A stretch of DNA of 64,000 bases from Halobacteriales archaeon YIM A00013 (GTDB lineage Archaea > Halobacteriota > Halobacteria > Halobacteriales > Haloarculaceae). Below, one piece after another: positions 8,155 to 16,357 of this stretch. The notes beneath the pieces were generated by a model. It did no database searches, was not told where the DNA came from, and worked only from the letters and a program-made list of their open reading frames with translations. The stretch covers positions 1,302,001-1,366,000 of the forward strand of contig JAKCFM010000001.1 in NCBI GenBank assembly GCA_025041195.1. Direction: 5' to 3'. A program made the position numbers and the translations under genes. Within the stretch, counting starts at the first letter, position 1. Each line of letters starts with the position of its first letter.

Positions 8155-9072
8155 ATGTCCGAAGAATCTGAGATCAATCGTCGTACAATAATAAAATCAA
8201 CTGGAACAATAGCTGTTTCAGGGTTTGGATTTCTAGGAACTTCTGGATCAGCTGTAGCATCAAGTAAACAAAGCACTAAAATATCCGCAGAGAATTACGT
8301 TGTGTCGGACAATTATCTTTACCGGCGGATGAAAACTGACAATTCGGATTTTCTTTTGAAGTTCGAATTGGATAGAGGGAAAGTAACATATGCTAAAATG
8401 GCAGACAATTCGGTGAATAAACAAGAGATGGCCAATACAAAAATCGCCTCTTCTGAAGTGTCGGATCCGTTGAAGAAAAAGGCGATTTCAATGACTACAG
8501 GGACTTCATCAAGCAGGTCTATCCAAAAGTCCTCTTCTACAGGTATAAAACCAGTAAAGCCAGAGGAAATTGTCAATGCTACTGATGGTTATCAGACACA
8601 AGATATTGGGGGTATTTTCGACCGACTTATTGTAATTCCCACCACCTTGGGTAATTGTGATTCTTGGTCGGGTTACAACAAACATAGATACTTCCATGTT
8701 GGTATGGAATTATTGAATAAAACATTCCATGGGCTTTTAAAGTCGATTGTATCTGCTGCTTTTTGTGATATCCTATTCCAGGTGATTGCCAGAAAAAGCA
8801 AGTTCGCTAAGAATGTTCTAAATGCTATTCCAAATAGTAACCTAGGTCGATTTATTCCAGACGGTATTTGTACTTGGATTGTTCAAAATTTGATACAGCA
8901 TCCATTAAATGGTTCCATTGGTGCATTTGGATTCTGGGATCATGATGGCTCATTATTAAATGAGCCTAAAATCGCTGCAGGGGCTGTGAATGAATTCAAT
9001 CCGCATCCACAGAAGATGATTAATAATAGGACTGAGTCACTACCAGGCGCTCATATGGAAAGCATCTTGTAG
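8155..9072 (+). CDS. Tat-exported protein of unknown function
   Basis: I do not recognise the family. The ATG at 8155 is preferred because it directly precedes a twin-arginine signal: RRTIIKSTGTIAVSGFGFLG, followed by a small-residue cleavage zone (SAVASS) around residues 12-37. The mature part of about 265 residues starts with a lysine- and serine-rich domain. It ends with a C-terminal region containing two cysteines, hydrophobic helices (LLKSIVSAAFCDILFQVIA) and a GAFGFWDHDG motif. The gene is far more AT-rich than its neighbours, so it is probably acquired. A small two-helix membrane protein follows 19 bp later. A secreted toxin or halocin-type precursor with an immunity protein is one possibility, based on layout only. 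Confidence 0.65.
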   Translation: MSEESEINRRTIIKSTGTIAVSGFGFLGTSGSAVASSKQSTKISAENYVVSDNYLYRRMKTDNSDFLLKFELDRGKVTYAKMADNSVNKQEMANTKIASSEVSDPLKKKAISMTTGTSSSRSIQKSSSTGIKPVKPEEIVNATDGYQTQDIGGIFDRLIVIPTTLGNCDSWSGYNKHRYFHVGMELLNKTFHGLLKSIVSAAFCDILFQVIARKSKFAKNVLNAIPNSNLGRFIPDGICTWIVQNLIQHPLNGSIGAFGFWDHDGSLLNEPKIAAGAVNEFNPHPQKMINNRTESLPGAHMESIL

Positions 9073-9091
9073 TATAACGACACACTATATA

Positions 9092-9385
9092 TTGGTCTTT
9101 TATGTTCGCACCAATGACTCTACGCTTATAAGAGGTGCTCAAAACGACATTTTTATTTTCGTGGATAATGGATTATACTATGTGTCTAGTGAGGAAGACT
9201 CATTATTTGAATGGAGTTTGGGAACAGCTCTAACAATACTTTCTGTAGGTATTGGTGCATACGTTGGACAGACATATGGAGTTGGATTAGTGGAAGAATT
9301 CATTTTTATGTCGATATCCACAACGACCCTTATTCTCATATCATTATTATTGATGAAATTCGTGGATTTAGTATGGGATCTTTAA
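9092..9385 (+). CDS. Small two-helix membrane protein
   Basis: A 97-residue protein, probably starting at TTG 9092, 19 bp after the Tat-protein gene and sharing its AT-rich composition. Two hydrophobic segments (TALTILSVGIGAYVGQTYGV and FMSISTTTLILISLLLMKFV) sit in the C-terminal two thirds, after a hydrophilic N-terminus. No family is recognised. It very likely shares a transcript with the upstream secreted protein and may anchor it, export it or confer immunity to it. The non-ATG start is uncertain; an internal start would shorten the N-terminus. Confidence 0.55.
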   Translation: MVFYVRTNDSTLIRGAQNDIFIFVDNGLYYVSSEEDSLFEWSLGTALTILSVGIGAYVGQTYGVGLVEEFIFMSISTTTLILISLLLMKFVDLVWDL

Positions 9386-9676
9386 ATTATGAGGGTCAGG
9401 CAAGAGTAGTGTGAATGTGTCGTTGTGAAAATGAGACATGCTCGAGCCTTTGGATTCAAAAAATCCGGTAACAGCCGCAATCGAGGTGCCAAACGCTCGA
9501 ACACCGAGAATGAGCAGCCCATAATTCGCGTATGTACTGTCGGTAGGGATTCGCGCGATTCTGTAGGACCGCTGTGAGAAGGGTCGAATTGGCTCTAACC
9601 CCCACGGTGTGATGAAATCCACGAGTAAGTGAGATGCAATCCTGCCAGGGCCGACAGTAAAGCCGATGAACGTCAT
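9368..9676 (-). pseudogene. Truncated DUF457 (YdjM-like) membrane metal-dependent hydrolase
   Basis: The minus-strand frame carries the C-terminal part of a haloarchaeal DUF457 protein. ASHLLVDFITPWGLEPIRPF keeps the conserved H...D...TP motif of the family, and STYANYGLLILGV is the last membrane helix. Roughly the first 100 residues, with the earlier helices and metal ligands, are absent, and no continuation is visible upstream. The 3' end overlaps the convergent membrane-protein gene, so the tail is probably also altered. It is taken as a remnant left by rearrangement. Confidence 0.65.
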
Positions 9677-9745
9677 TGTCTGTGTATCGTATGTTGCAAG
9701 TCGAGTATCCCACTAGGAGGCTGCCGTCCCTGGAGACGCTATAGT

Positions 9746-9776
9746 GGCTTCAATCCTACTAGGGTGGTTCTGTAAC
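9746..9776 (-). repeat. Orphan CRISPR-repeat-like sequence
   Basis: On the minus strand the sequence reads GTTACAGAACCACCCTAG followed by TAGGATTGAAGC. Length, the GTT start, the central CCCT and the ATTGAAGC 3' handle are those of haloarchaeal type I-B CRISPR repeats. It matches 7169-7199 at 27 of 31 positions. No cas gene and no regularly spaced further copies were found nearby, so this would be a relic. Confidence 0.45.
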
Positions 9777-9831
9777 GGTAGTCAATCAGCGGTATACAGC
9801 CCTTCTACTTAGTACTGCCGAGGCCGTGTGA

Positions 9832-9873
9832 CCACAGACTCCCAATACCCCCTGCACCCCCGGGGGTCTGTGG
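9832..9873. other. Strong 12-bp hairpin
   Basis: The arms CCACAGACTCCC (9832-9843) and GGGGGTCTGTGG (9862-9873) pair over 12 positions with one G-U wobble and an 18-nt C-rich loop. It lies in non-coding DNA between the orphan CRISPR-like repeat and the coiled-coil gene. It may be a terminator, the end of a lost element or part of a small RNA. Confidence 0.5.
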
Positions 9874-10038
9874 TAAATGACCGTTGGATGACTGTATGAT
9901 CTTCCCGCAAATCCTGCACGAGCGCACCCACAGTTTCCAACCAGTACGACAGTAAGCTTCCCTAACACTTCTATCGGAAATCCATCACATACTAATAGTG
10001 GTATTTCGATGTGGTAAGTATACACATCCTACTGGGAC

Positions 10039-10083
10039 AAAACCGGTTGCCCGGTTTTCCCCGGACGTGCTTCAACACGTCCG
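10039..10083 (+). promoter_or_regulatory. Two consecutive perfect hairpins before the coiled-coil gene
   Basis: The first hairpin pairs aaaaccgg (10039-10046) with ccggtttt (10051-10058) around a 4-nt loop. The second pairs cggacgtg (10062-10069) with cacgtccg (10076-10083) around a 6-nt loop. Both stems are perfect 8-mers, separated by 3 bp, and end 19 bp before the likely start codon at 10103. They could form a structured leader, a terminator for upstream transcription or a protein-binding site. Confidence 0.55.
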
Positions 10084-10102
10084 AGGATGGGTTGGATTGA
10101 AT

Positions 10103-10930
10103 ATGAGTTTCAAACCCAACAACAACGACGGACGGAGCATAGATAATTCTACTGATGGCAGCGATGTTGGCGGCTTTCTCCCAGAGTCACTTCAAGCATG
10201 GAAAGCTGAGATAGAGGAATGTATCTCCCGCAAGGATGCACAGATCGACGCTCTGCAATCACAAGTCGATACGCAACAGGCAAAAATTGAAACACAGCAA
10301 TCGACGATTGACAGTCAAACAACGGCGTTGCACCAGAACAAAGCGAAAATTGCGGAACTAGAGGCCACAGTTGAAGCGCTCGAACAGGAGCAGGCGGACT
10401 ACCGCGAGACAAACGAACGGGACAAGGCCGAGATCAGACAGGACGTGACAGAGAACGCACGCCAGACGGAAGCGTCAGAGGCACACACGGAAGCCGTCGC
10501 TCGGAAGGTCGAAACGCTTGATGGACGCGAGCAACGAACCCCGCTGGAGCAGATCGTCCGATTGCCGGAGGAGATTATCCACAAGGCCAAACTGACGGCC
10601 AACCAGCGACGAGCGCGAGCCATTGCCTCTGAAATCGGTGGACTGGCCACGACAGTGCCGAAAGGAAAGCGACTGGATTCGACGACGATCAAACAGGAGC
10701 TCAAACAAGCGTATGGATCGGCCCACGACCAGACGGTCGCCCGAGTGATGTCGTTCCTTGATCGCCTCGGTGGCGATCGAACGGAGGTCGTCCACACCGG
10801 CCAAGGAAAAGCCGTGATATTCGACGATTGGCTCGCGAGACGACTCACAACCGCTGAACAGCTCACTGCGGATGCTGTTGATCGCGTCCTCACGAACGTT
10901 GTGAGCGTTACTCCCGGAAGAGGCAGCTAA
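10103..10930 (+). CDS. Coiled-coil protein with a C-terminal winged-helix-like domain
   Basis: A 275-residue protein from the ATG at 10103 (MSFKPNNNDG). The frame is open further upstream, but that part consists of the hairpin region. Residues about 35-165 are a long Gln/Glu/Lys-rich coiled coil (for example DALQSQVDTQQAKIETQQST). The C-terminal 110 residues look globular. ARVMSFLDRLGGDRTEVVHT and KAVIFDDWLARRL resemble a winged helix as found in haloarchaeal plasmid and provirus proteins. I do not know its function. DNA binding by a dimer or oligomer is plausible. It precedes the STAND NTPase gene by 340 bp in the same direction. Confidence 0.7.
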   Translation: MSFKPNNNDGRSIDNSTDGSDVGGFLPESLQAWKAEIEECISRKDAQIDALQSQVDTQQAKIETQQSTIDSQTTALHQNKAKIAELEATVEALEQEQADYRETNERDKAEIRQDVTENARQTEASEAHTEAVARKVETLDGREQRTPLEQIVRLPEEIIHKAKLTANQRRARAIASEIGGLATTVPKGKRLDSTTIKQELKQAYGSAHDQTVARVMSFLDRLGGDRTEVVHTGQGKAVIFDDWLARRLTTAEQLTADAVDRVLTNVVSVTPGRGS

Positions 10931-11269
10931 GGTGTGAGCAACCGCCCTCCGATAAGAATCTATACAGGACACACATCTCAGCACGAATGACGGTCGGTTC
11001 GGTAGTAGCGGCAGGTGTGAGGAAATGACCTTTTGTTCAGTAGTCGTAGGCTGGATATTGCTAGCTATTGCTGGTCGAATAACGACCATCTAGATTCTAG
11101 CTCACGACGATCGTGAGTGGTGGTACTACTGATTCTGGGGGTGACAGTAACCCAGGCACACGGAGTCACTCTATAGTATCTGCCATACAGATCCAAATCT
11201 ATTAGACTTGTCATAGATTTCTGTATGAAATCATAAGTCGACGTGGCGGTATTATCTTTGTATTCATAT
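10931..11269. other. Intergenic region before the STAND gene
   Basis: There is no protein-like frame here. It contains a hairpin-forming ctggg...cccag sequence near 11136-11156 and a perfect 8-bp inverted repeat (11195-11220) close to the STAND start. It probably holds that gene's promoter and control site. Confidence 0.5.
11195..11220. promoter_or_regulatory. Inverted repeat upstream of the STAND NTPase gene
   Basis: AAATCTAT (11195-11202) and ATAGATTT (11213-11220) are exact reverse complements separated by 10 bp, about 50 bp before the likely start codon. The spacing places equal half-sites roughly two helical turns apart, as for a dimeric repressor or activator. Alternatively it folds as a hairpin in a leader. 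Confidence 0.45.
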
Positions 11270-13978
11270 ATGGACCCGATAACGACCGGTTTGGGGACGA
11301 ACCTGCTTGCGGCGGGGCTACTGAATCGGGGGAAGAAACGGTATCAGCAATTCCAGGCAGCGTGTCGAAAGGCAGAGTTTCACGCGGAGATCGATGCGAT
11401 CGAGACGGAGTTTCACAACAGCCTTCGAACCGCGATCGAGGAGTGCACTACAGCGCACGAGCTAGACGACGTGGCGGATATTGGAGATCACTGGGGAACT
11501 GTCATTGAGCGTCTCAAGATCACTGCTGTTGCGGACGATGATGCCGATCGGCTGGTGTTTACGAGCGAACAGGAGGCAGTCACCCGAATGGCTCAGGAGA
11601 TTGGGGCCGTCTACGGATACGACCTTGCGACCAATCCCCAACTGGAACAGGCTCTCAAGCGTGCCGTTACCGAAGCCTACGAAGAAGCCGTTTATTCGTT
11701 CGGTGAGCGCCTCGTCGACGCCGGATTGGACCAGCAGTTCGTCGCCGAGGCGAACATCGAAGAACTGGCAGCCATCGATGCGCTCCAGGACCGCCTGGCA
11801 GAAATGCACGACCGCCTCTCCCATCCCCGATTATATGAGCTGTACCCAGGGGATGCAGACGGTCGTCGACGAGCAAGCCAGATGATCGATCAGCAAGCGC
11901 TTGAATTCGTTTCCAGGCCTGAACTGAACAACAACCGCGATGCCCAGCGCCTGTTGGTTCTTGGTCCTGGGGGGTCGGGAAAGTCGCGAGCGCTGGCCGA
12001 GCTCGTTGCCACTTCGGATCAAACAATCGAGCACATCATCCGCCCGAAAGCTGCCCTCCATACTGTTAGCGACCTCCAGCCTCTTCGGGGTGAATTATTT
12101 CAGGGTGATGTACTGCTCGTCTGGGACGATATCCATGAGATCGGTCGAGAGACGGATAACACGTTGTTCCGAAAGATGGTCTTCGAACTTGAGGAATTCC
12201 TCAGCCCGGAGCATGAGCTGTACGTGATCGCAGCGGCTCAATCCAAATGGGTGAATTTACTTCCTGGGAATATCGAGCGAACGGACTCGCCGTTGTGGTC
12301 AGGATTCGAGATCGTCGAGTTGGGTGATTTAGCGGAGGAGTCGATTGGGACGTTGTTCGATCGGGGGGTAGCGAAAGAAGGGATTGATGTGCCCGAGGGG
12401 GTTCGAACCGCGTTCGTCGAGAAGGCCAAGAAGACAGATCCCTCACCGCTGTACATCACCTCCGTCGTGGAGACCGTCGACGGGATGCAGGTAACAATGA
12501 AGGATATCGAGGGTCTGCCCGAGGATGCACTCACCATCTGGCAGGAGCAGTACGAAGCCATCAAGGCTGCGAACGATGAACGACGATTCATCCTCTTGGC
12601 AGTGAAACTCCTGGCTGAACTCGGCCCCTCCCAGCTGTATTACCACTCGCTCCTCCAAGGAATCCACGCGCACGTTTTAGACCGGGATGAACTGATGTTT
12701 GAGCCGCCTCTTGAAGAGTTGTGTCGAGACCAGTGGTTTGTGCCGCAAGCTGAGACAGCAGAGAGGACGAAATACACGATCCATGATGTGCAAATTGAAG
12801 CAATCGATGAATTGGTGAATGGGCATCTCAGGGAGTACTCAACGTTTCTCTTCGGGGTGGTGGAGAGGTATCTCCCGGACACAGAGGGTATTGAGCATCA
12901 GCTACATGACCTCTACGTAAAGTATCTCTTCAATAGATCGGTGATCTGGGATCCTCAAGTGATTGAACAGCACTGTGATCGGGCACTAACACTAGAACCA
13001 GCATGTGCTAGCGCTCACATCACCTATGCAAATATTCTATCGGAAACGTTGGACGCCTCAGAGAGGGCCAAAGAGCACTACGAGGAGGCAGTGGCCATCG
13101 ATTCGGAATCATCCATGGCCCACTACAACTACGCGATATTTCTGTCAGAGGAAGACAGCACGGTGGAGGAGGCCAAAGAGCACTACGAAAGGGCATTGGC
13201 TATCAATTCGGAATCATCCGTGGTCCATTACAATTACGCGAAGCTCTTGGAGGAAAAATTAGAGATGCCGAAAAAGGCGAAGCAGCACTACAAGCAGACA
13301 TTGGCTCTCGCCCCGGAGTATGGTGTCTATCATTGTCGCTATGGAAATCTCTTGATTGATGAATTGGATGAACTTGAAGAGGCGAAGAGGCACTACAAGC
13401 AGGCTTTGCAGTTGTTTCAGGATGAAAGCGGTCACAGGGCGAAATTATCTACTCTTAGTGGATTAATTCGCATTCATCGGGCCTGGAACAACGATTCTAT
13501 GGCATTAGACTACTGTGAGCATGCGCTAGAGATCCATTCGGCCAATTCCAGCGATCGACGCTGGTTTGAGGGCATCCGTGCACTTCTAACAGAGACGGAC
13601 AGCCGGTCGCGGTATCGACATGGGCTGACGGCAGTCTGTGACGACCACTGTGACCTTTCGCGAGATCTCTTTGAACGAGTGTGGACGAACCATGACGACT
13701 ACCTCACTGAGTCCGCGTCCACAGAGGTGGTTTTTGGTGCAGGAGTCATGCTGGCAGCCCTTACTCGGAGGGATGGTGACGACACTCAAGCGGTCGAGGA
13801 GATCCTGAGCTGTATCGAACCGTCGGTCCTTGCTCCTTCTATCAGTATCCTGTACGCATCTCTGAACGGTGAATCCGCCGACTCAGTCGATGTCTCCATA
13901 ACTGATGAGCCCCCTGCGGATATTCCAGCGCTCGAACGGCAAGCAGTTGCTCACGTTCTGGATCATGACGAGCACTAG
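11270..13978 (+). CDS. STAND-type NTPase with TPR repeats
   Basis: A 902-residue protein starting at the ATG at 11270 (MDPITTGLGTNLL); the frame is open a little further upstream. Residues 1-205 are an alpha-helical N-terminal domain like those before NACHT modules. The NTPase follows, with Walker A GPGGSGKSRAL (about 232-240) and Walker B DVLLVWDDIHE (about 281-291). A helical and winged-helix region comes next. Four or more TPR-like units lie at about 570-765, for example AKEHYEEAVAIDSESSMAHY. This signalling-ATPase layout is shared with Avs, NLR-like and other prokaryotic immune sensors, in which the repeats sense a phage product. No nuclease or other effector domain is obvious. Nothing around it is an obvious partner. 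Defence is an inference. Confidence 0.8.
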   Translation: MDPITTGLGTNLLAAGLLNRGKKRYQQFQAACRKAEFHAEIDAIETEFHNSLRTAIEECTTAHELDDVADIGDHWGTVIERLKITAVADDDADRLVFTSEQEAVTRMAQEIGAVYGYDLATNPQLEQALKRAVTEAYEEAVYSFGERLVDAGLDQQFVAEANIEELAAIDALQDRLAEMHDRLSHPRLYELYPGDADGRRRASQMIDQQALEFVSRPELNNNRDAQRLLVLGPGGSGKSRALAELVATSDQTIEHIIRPKAALHTVSDLQPLRGELFQGDVLLVWDDIHEIGRETDNTLFRKMVFELEEFLSPEHELYVIAAAQSKWVNLLPGNIERTDSPLWSGFEIVELGDLAEESIGTLFDRGVAKEGIDVPEGVRTAFVEKAKKTDPSPLYITSVVETVDGMQVTMKDIEGLPEDALTIWQEQYEAIKAANDERRFILLAVKLLAELGPSQLYYHSLLQGIHAHVLDRDELMFEPPLEELCRDQWFVPQAETAERTKYTIHDVQIEAIDELVNGHLREYSTFLFGVVERYLPDTEGIEHQLHDLYVKYLFNRSVIWDPQVIEQHCDRALTLEPACASAHITYANILSETLDASERAKEHYEEAVAIDSESSMAHYNYAIFLSEEDSTVEEAKEHYERALAINSESSVVHYNYAKLLEEKLEMPKKAKQHYKQTLALAPEYGVYHCRYGNLLIDELDELEEAKRHYKQALQLFQDESGHRAKLSTLSGLIRIHRAWNNDSMALDYCEHALEIHSANSSDRRWFEGIRALLTETDSRSRYRHGLTAVCDDHCDLSRDLFERVWTNHDDYLTESASTEVVFGAGVMLAALTRRDGDDTQAVEEILSCIEPSVLAPSISILYASLNGESADSVDVSITDEPPADIPALERQAVAHVLDHDEH

Positions 13979-14405
13979 CTCTCACACTGGACCCACGACT
14001 ACAAACCGCTAGCAATCGATGTGGTGCACTATCGGCCCATCGTTCTTCGACTGCTCTGTGGATGGTTCCTTAATGGAAATCAACCGTTTCTGAACAGACT
14101 GCTCAAAAGTGATGTAGAACGGGTACGCCACCGACCACCCTGGCGTTGAGCCAGCCGACATCAAAGGTCCGCATTAATAATCAGAGTGGGTCGAACACCA
14201 ATTGGGATAACTACCGCTAGCTGATAGCCGCGATTGCGGCCGGAGAATGTTCGGTGGCGACCCAGATCTCACAGCCAGTGAGTAATCACTCTTCAACACT
14301 TTTGGACACCAGATGAAGTTCAGTAAAGAGTACGCGTGGATGAGCTATTTGACGATTTCTCGCAACAGATCCAGTTCTATATACTAGTAACTTTTCCAGT
14401 AAATA
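13979..14405. other. Gap with a possible gene remnant
   Basis: A 168-bp plus-strand frame (about 13982-14149) without a start codon reads like protein (DVVHYRPIVLRLLCGWFLNG ... SDVERVRHRPPWR, then stop), perhaps the severed end of a lost gene of unknown family. After it the DNA is AT-rich. TATA-like elements near 14380 probably belong to the next gene. Confidence 0.35.
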
Positions 14406-14864
14406 GTGCAAACAATTCATTTAACAACCACTATTAACGCCCCAACTGACCACGTTTTTGATCTTGCTCGGAGTATTGACATTCATACAGAATCGATGAG
14501 TAGAACGAACGAAACAGCGGTTGATGGCGTAACGAGTGGCCTCCTTTCATCCGGTGATAGAGTCACATGGCGTGCTCGCCACTTTGGAGTTCCATTCACA
14601 TTGACTGTTAAGATCACGGGTTTTGAGTATCCCTATTTCTTCCGTGATAAGATGGTAGATGGACCATTTGCTGAGCAGATTCATGACCACTACTTTGTGC
14701 CGGTGAGTACTGGAACTCAGATGGTCGATGTATTCCAATTCTCGTCTCCATTTGGAGTGCTGGGCACTATCGTTGACCGTCTATACCTTGAGCGATATCT
14801 AAGACGTCTATTAACAGTACGCAACAATCATCTTCGGCAAGTTGCTGAATCTGACGAAAGGTGA
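14406..14864 (+). CDS. SRPBCC-fold (START-like) protein
   Basis: A 152-residue protein beginning at GTG 14406 (MQTIHLTTTINAPTDHVFDL), the hallmark first strand and helix of the SRPBCC/polyketide-cyclase-like fold. The pattern GDRVTWRARHFGVPFTLTVK and the later QMVDVFQFSSPFGVLGTIVD fit the beta-sheet and the long C-terminal helix that close the hydrophobic pocket. It probably binds a small hydrophobic ligand, which cannot be predicted. It stands alone. AT-rich DNA with a TATA-like element precedes it, so the transcript is likely short-leadered or leaderless. Confidence 0.8.
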   Translation: MQTIHLTTTINAPTDHVFDLARSIDIHTESMSRTNETAVDGVTSGLLSSGDRVTWRARHFGVPFTLTVKITGFEYPYFFRDKMVDGPFAEQIHDHYFVPVSTGTQMVDVFQFSSPFGVLGTIVDRLYLERYLRRLLTVRNNHLRQVAESDER

Positions 14865-15066
14865 ATGTCGGTAGAACCTATCTATATATTCCCGATTTAA
14901 TTTTTGGAAAAGAATGGGCATATTATAGCCATCAGCCGCTTTAACAGTACAAGTGCCAGCCTTCCACCACTAAGGATGACAACTACGAGCGCAGCGAGCG
15001 GCCTTTTTTCATCAACGCTTTTCCGGTCGGGGGGCTCCGGCAACCCCTCCCGAAAAGAGGTGGTGG

Positions 15067-15369
15067 CTAGCCCCGCGTGAACGCATAGAGAATTACGATC
15101 AGTCCGCTGTTGATTAACATCAGCACGATGAGATTCACGGACTGCTGCGTGACAACATCCGTGATTCGAAGTAGCCCTGCTCCACCGATCGGAACGGTCG
15201 TCAACAGTAATATGCCAATGCTTAGCCACAGCAACGTCTGATTGTCGTTGCGTCTAAATCCACGATATCCCTGCCACCCAATGACGAGACCGCCAGCGCT
15301 GATAAGTCCGAGAACGACGAGCCTGACGAGCAGGGTCTCAGTCATGACCAAGAGAATCGTCTCAGTCAT
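15067..15369 (-). CDS. Small membrane protein (DUF7521-like)
   Basis: About 100 residues with three hydrophobic segments, starting either at MTETILLV (15369) or eight codons later at MTETLLVR (15345). It resembles its upstream neighbour at 15448-15762 in length and layout. Both have an N-terminal helix, a short loop with an Arg-rich GYRGFRRNDNQTL-like segment, then two more helices. Such proteins usually occur as tandem copies next to an ArsR-type regulator in haloarchaea, as here. Function is unknown. Confidence 0.7.
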   Translation of the reverse strand: MTETILLVMTETLLVRLVVLGLISAGGLVIGWQGYRGFRRNDNQTLLWLSIGILLLTTVPIGGAGLLRITDVVTQQSVNLIVLMLINSGLIVILYAFTRG

Positions 15370-15447
15370 TGGCCGACTCTGCAGAAGGGCTGTACGGTCT
15401 CGGAGGGGCAATACTGACGTCTCGATCCATTTTCGTGTCCATTGATT

Positions 15448-15762
15448 TTATAGCTCATAAATTGTCACAATGATGATCATGACACCGGCCAACCGAACCA
15501 GGTTTGCACCCGTTATGACGATCCAGTGAGGAATAGTCCCTAGCGAGGCAAGCGAGAGACTCACTCCGAGCGCACCACCGCCCAGCAACACGATGCCAGC
15601 CGTGAGCCAGGCAATTCCATGATCGCGCGATTCTCGATACGCACGAATTCCCTTGACCGCAATCACGAGCGAAAGGACACAGGCGAGGACAAAACTGGTA
15701 ACAATCAACAGTTCGATGCCAAGCGTGACGAGCGAATCAGCTGTTGTGTGTTGAAGTTCCAT
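15448..15762 (-). CDS. Small membrane protein (DUF7521-like), second copy
   Basis: A 104-residue, three-helix membrane protein starting at 15762 (MELQHTTADSLVTLGIELLI), four bases after the stop of the ArsR-type regulator. The loop VKGIRAYRESRDHGIAWLTA corresponds to the GYRGFRRND region of the downstream paralogue. Regulator, this gene and the next form a tight three-gene minus-strand unit. The partner and substrate are unknown. Confidence 0.75.
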   Translation of the reverse strand: MELQHTTADSLVTLGIELLIVTSFVLACVLSLVIAVKGIRAYRESRDHGIAWLTAGIVLLGGGALGVSLSLASLGTIPHWIVITGANLVRLAGVMIIIVTIYEL

Positions 15763-15766
15763 CGTG

Positions 15767-16114
15767 CTATCTGAGATCCTCGACGAGATCGGAGAACCGA
15801 TCGGCCGGTTCGTGCGTTGTTCGTATGATTTCGACGCTGTAGGTGCCGTCTGTGAGATCGATGGCCACTCGATCGAGCCGGGATTCGAACAGCTTGTAAT
15901 GGTTGCCGTCGGGAGCGACCTGCTGGTGGTCAGTGAGCAGATCGAGTGCCTGTAATTGCTCGATTCTTCGATACACTGTCGGCAACGATGCGTCACAGCG
16001 GTCTTTTAGCGCTTTTGCGGACATGGGTTCAGTGCTAGTCGCCGCGAGAATCTCGCGGGCATACCGATCATCAAGCAAGGACGCGATCTCGCTGAGATCA
16101 TCATCGGTGGTCAT
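15767..16114 (-). CDS. ArsR-type winged-helix transcriptional regulator
   Basis: A 115-residue DNA-binding protein. The segment ISSLLDD-like DDRYAREILAATSTEPMSAK, then ALKDRCDASLPTVYRRIEQL, forms the helix-turn-helix of the ArsR/MarR-type winged helix, followed by a short wing. No cysteine metal site is seen. It is first in an operon with two small membrane proteins and probably controls that operon. This arrangement recurs widely in haloarchaea. Confidence 0.82.
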   Translation of the reverse strand: MTTDDDLSEIASLLDDRYAREILAATSTEPMSAKALKDRCDASLPTVYRRIEQLQALDLLTDHQQVAPDGNHYKLFESRLDRVAIDLTDGTYSVEIIRTTHEPADRFSDLVEDLR

Positions 16115-16357
16115 CTACTGATCGCTCGTTGTCTGACTATCGATTGTGGGGACCTCCTCGTCACGGAAACACGTCACAGCCGAATGACGATGAGCACTGA
16201 TAAAAACCACTGGAAGCAGTTTCAGACTGCGAAACCACTCACCGCATCTTTTGTCCGCACTGGAGCTATCGACGTAGTGATGCAATGAATCGAGAAGACA
16301 CGATTCGAACGACAAACGAATTGGAGCCATCGAAGCGACCACATCGGAGACAGCATC

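Noticed and set aside
7169-9776. Functional CRISPR array
   Set aside because: Only two repeat-like sequences far apart, no regular spacing, no cas genes.
13982-14149. Start-less frame after the STAND gene
   Set aside because: Protein-like, but too short and unassignable to call a gene; mentioned in the gap entry only.
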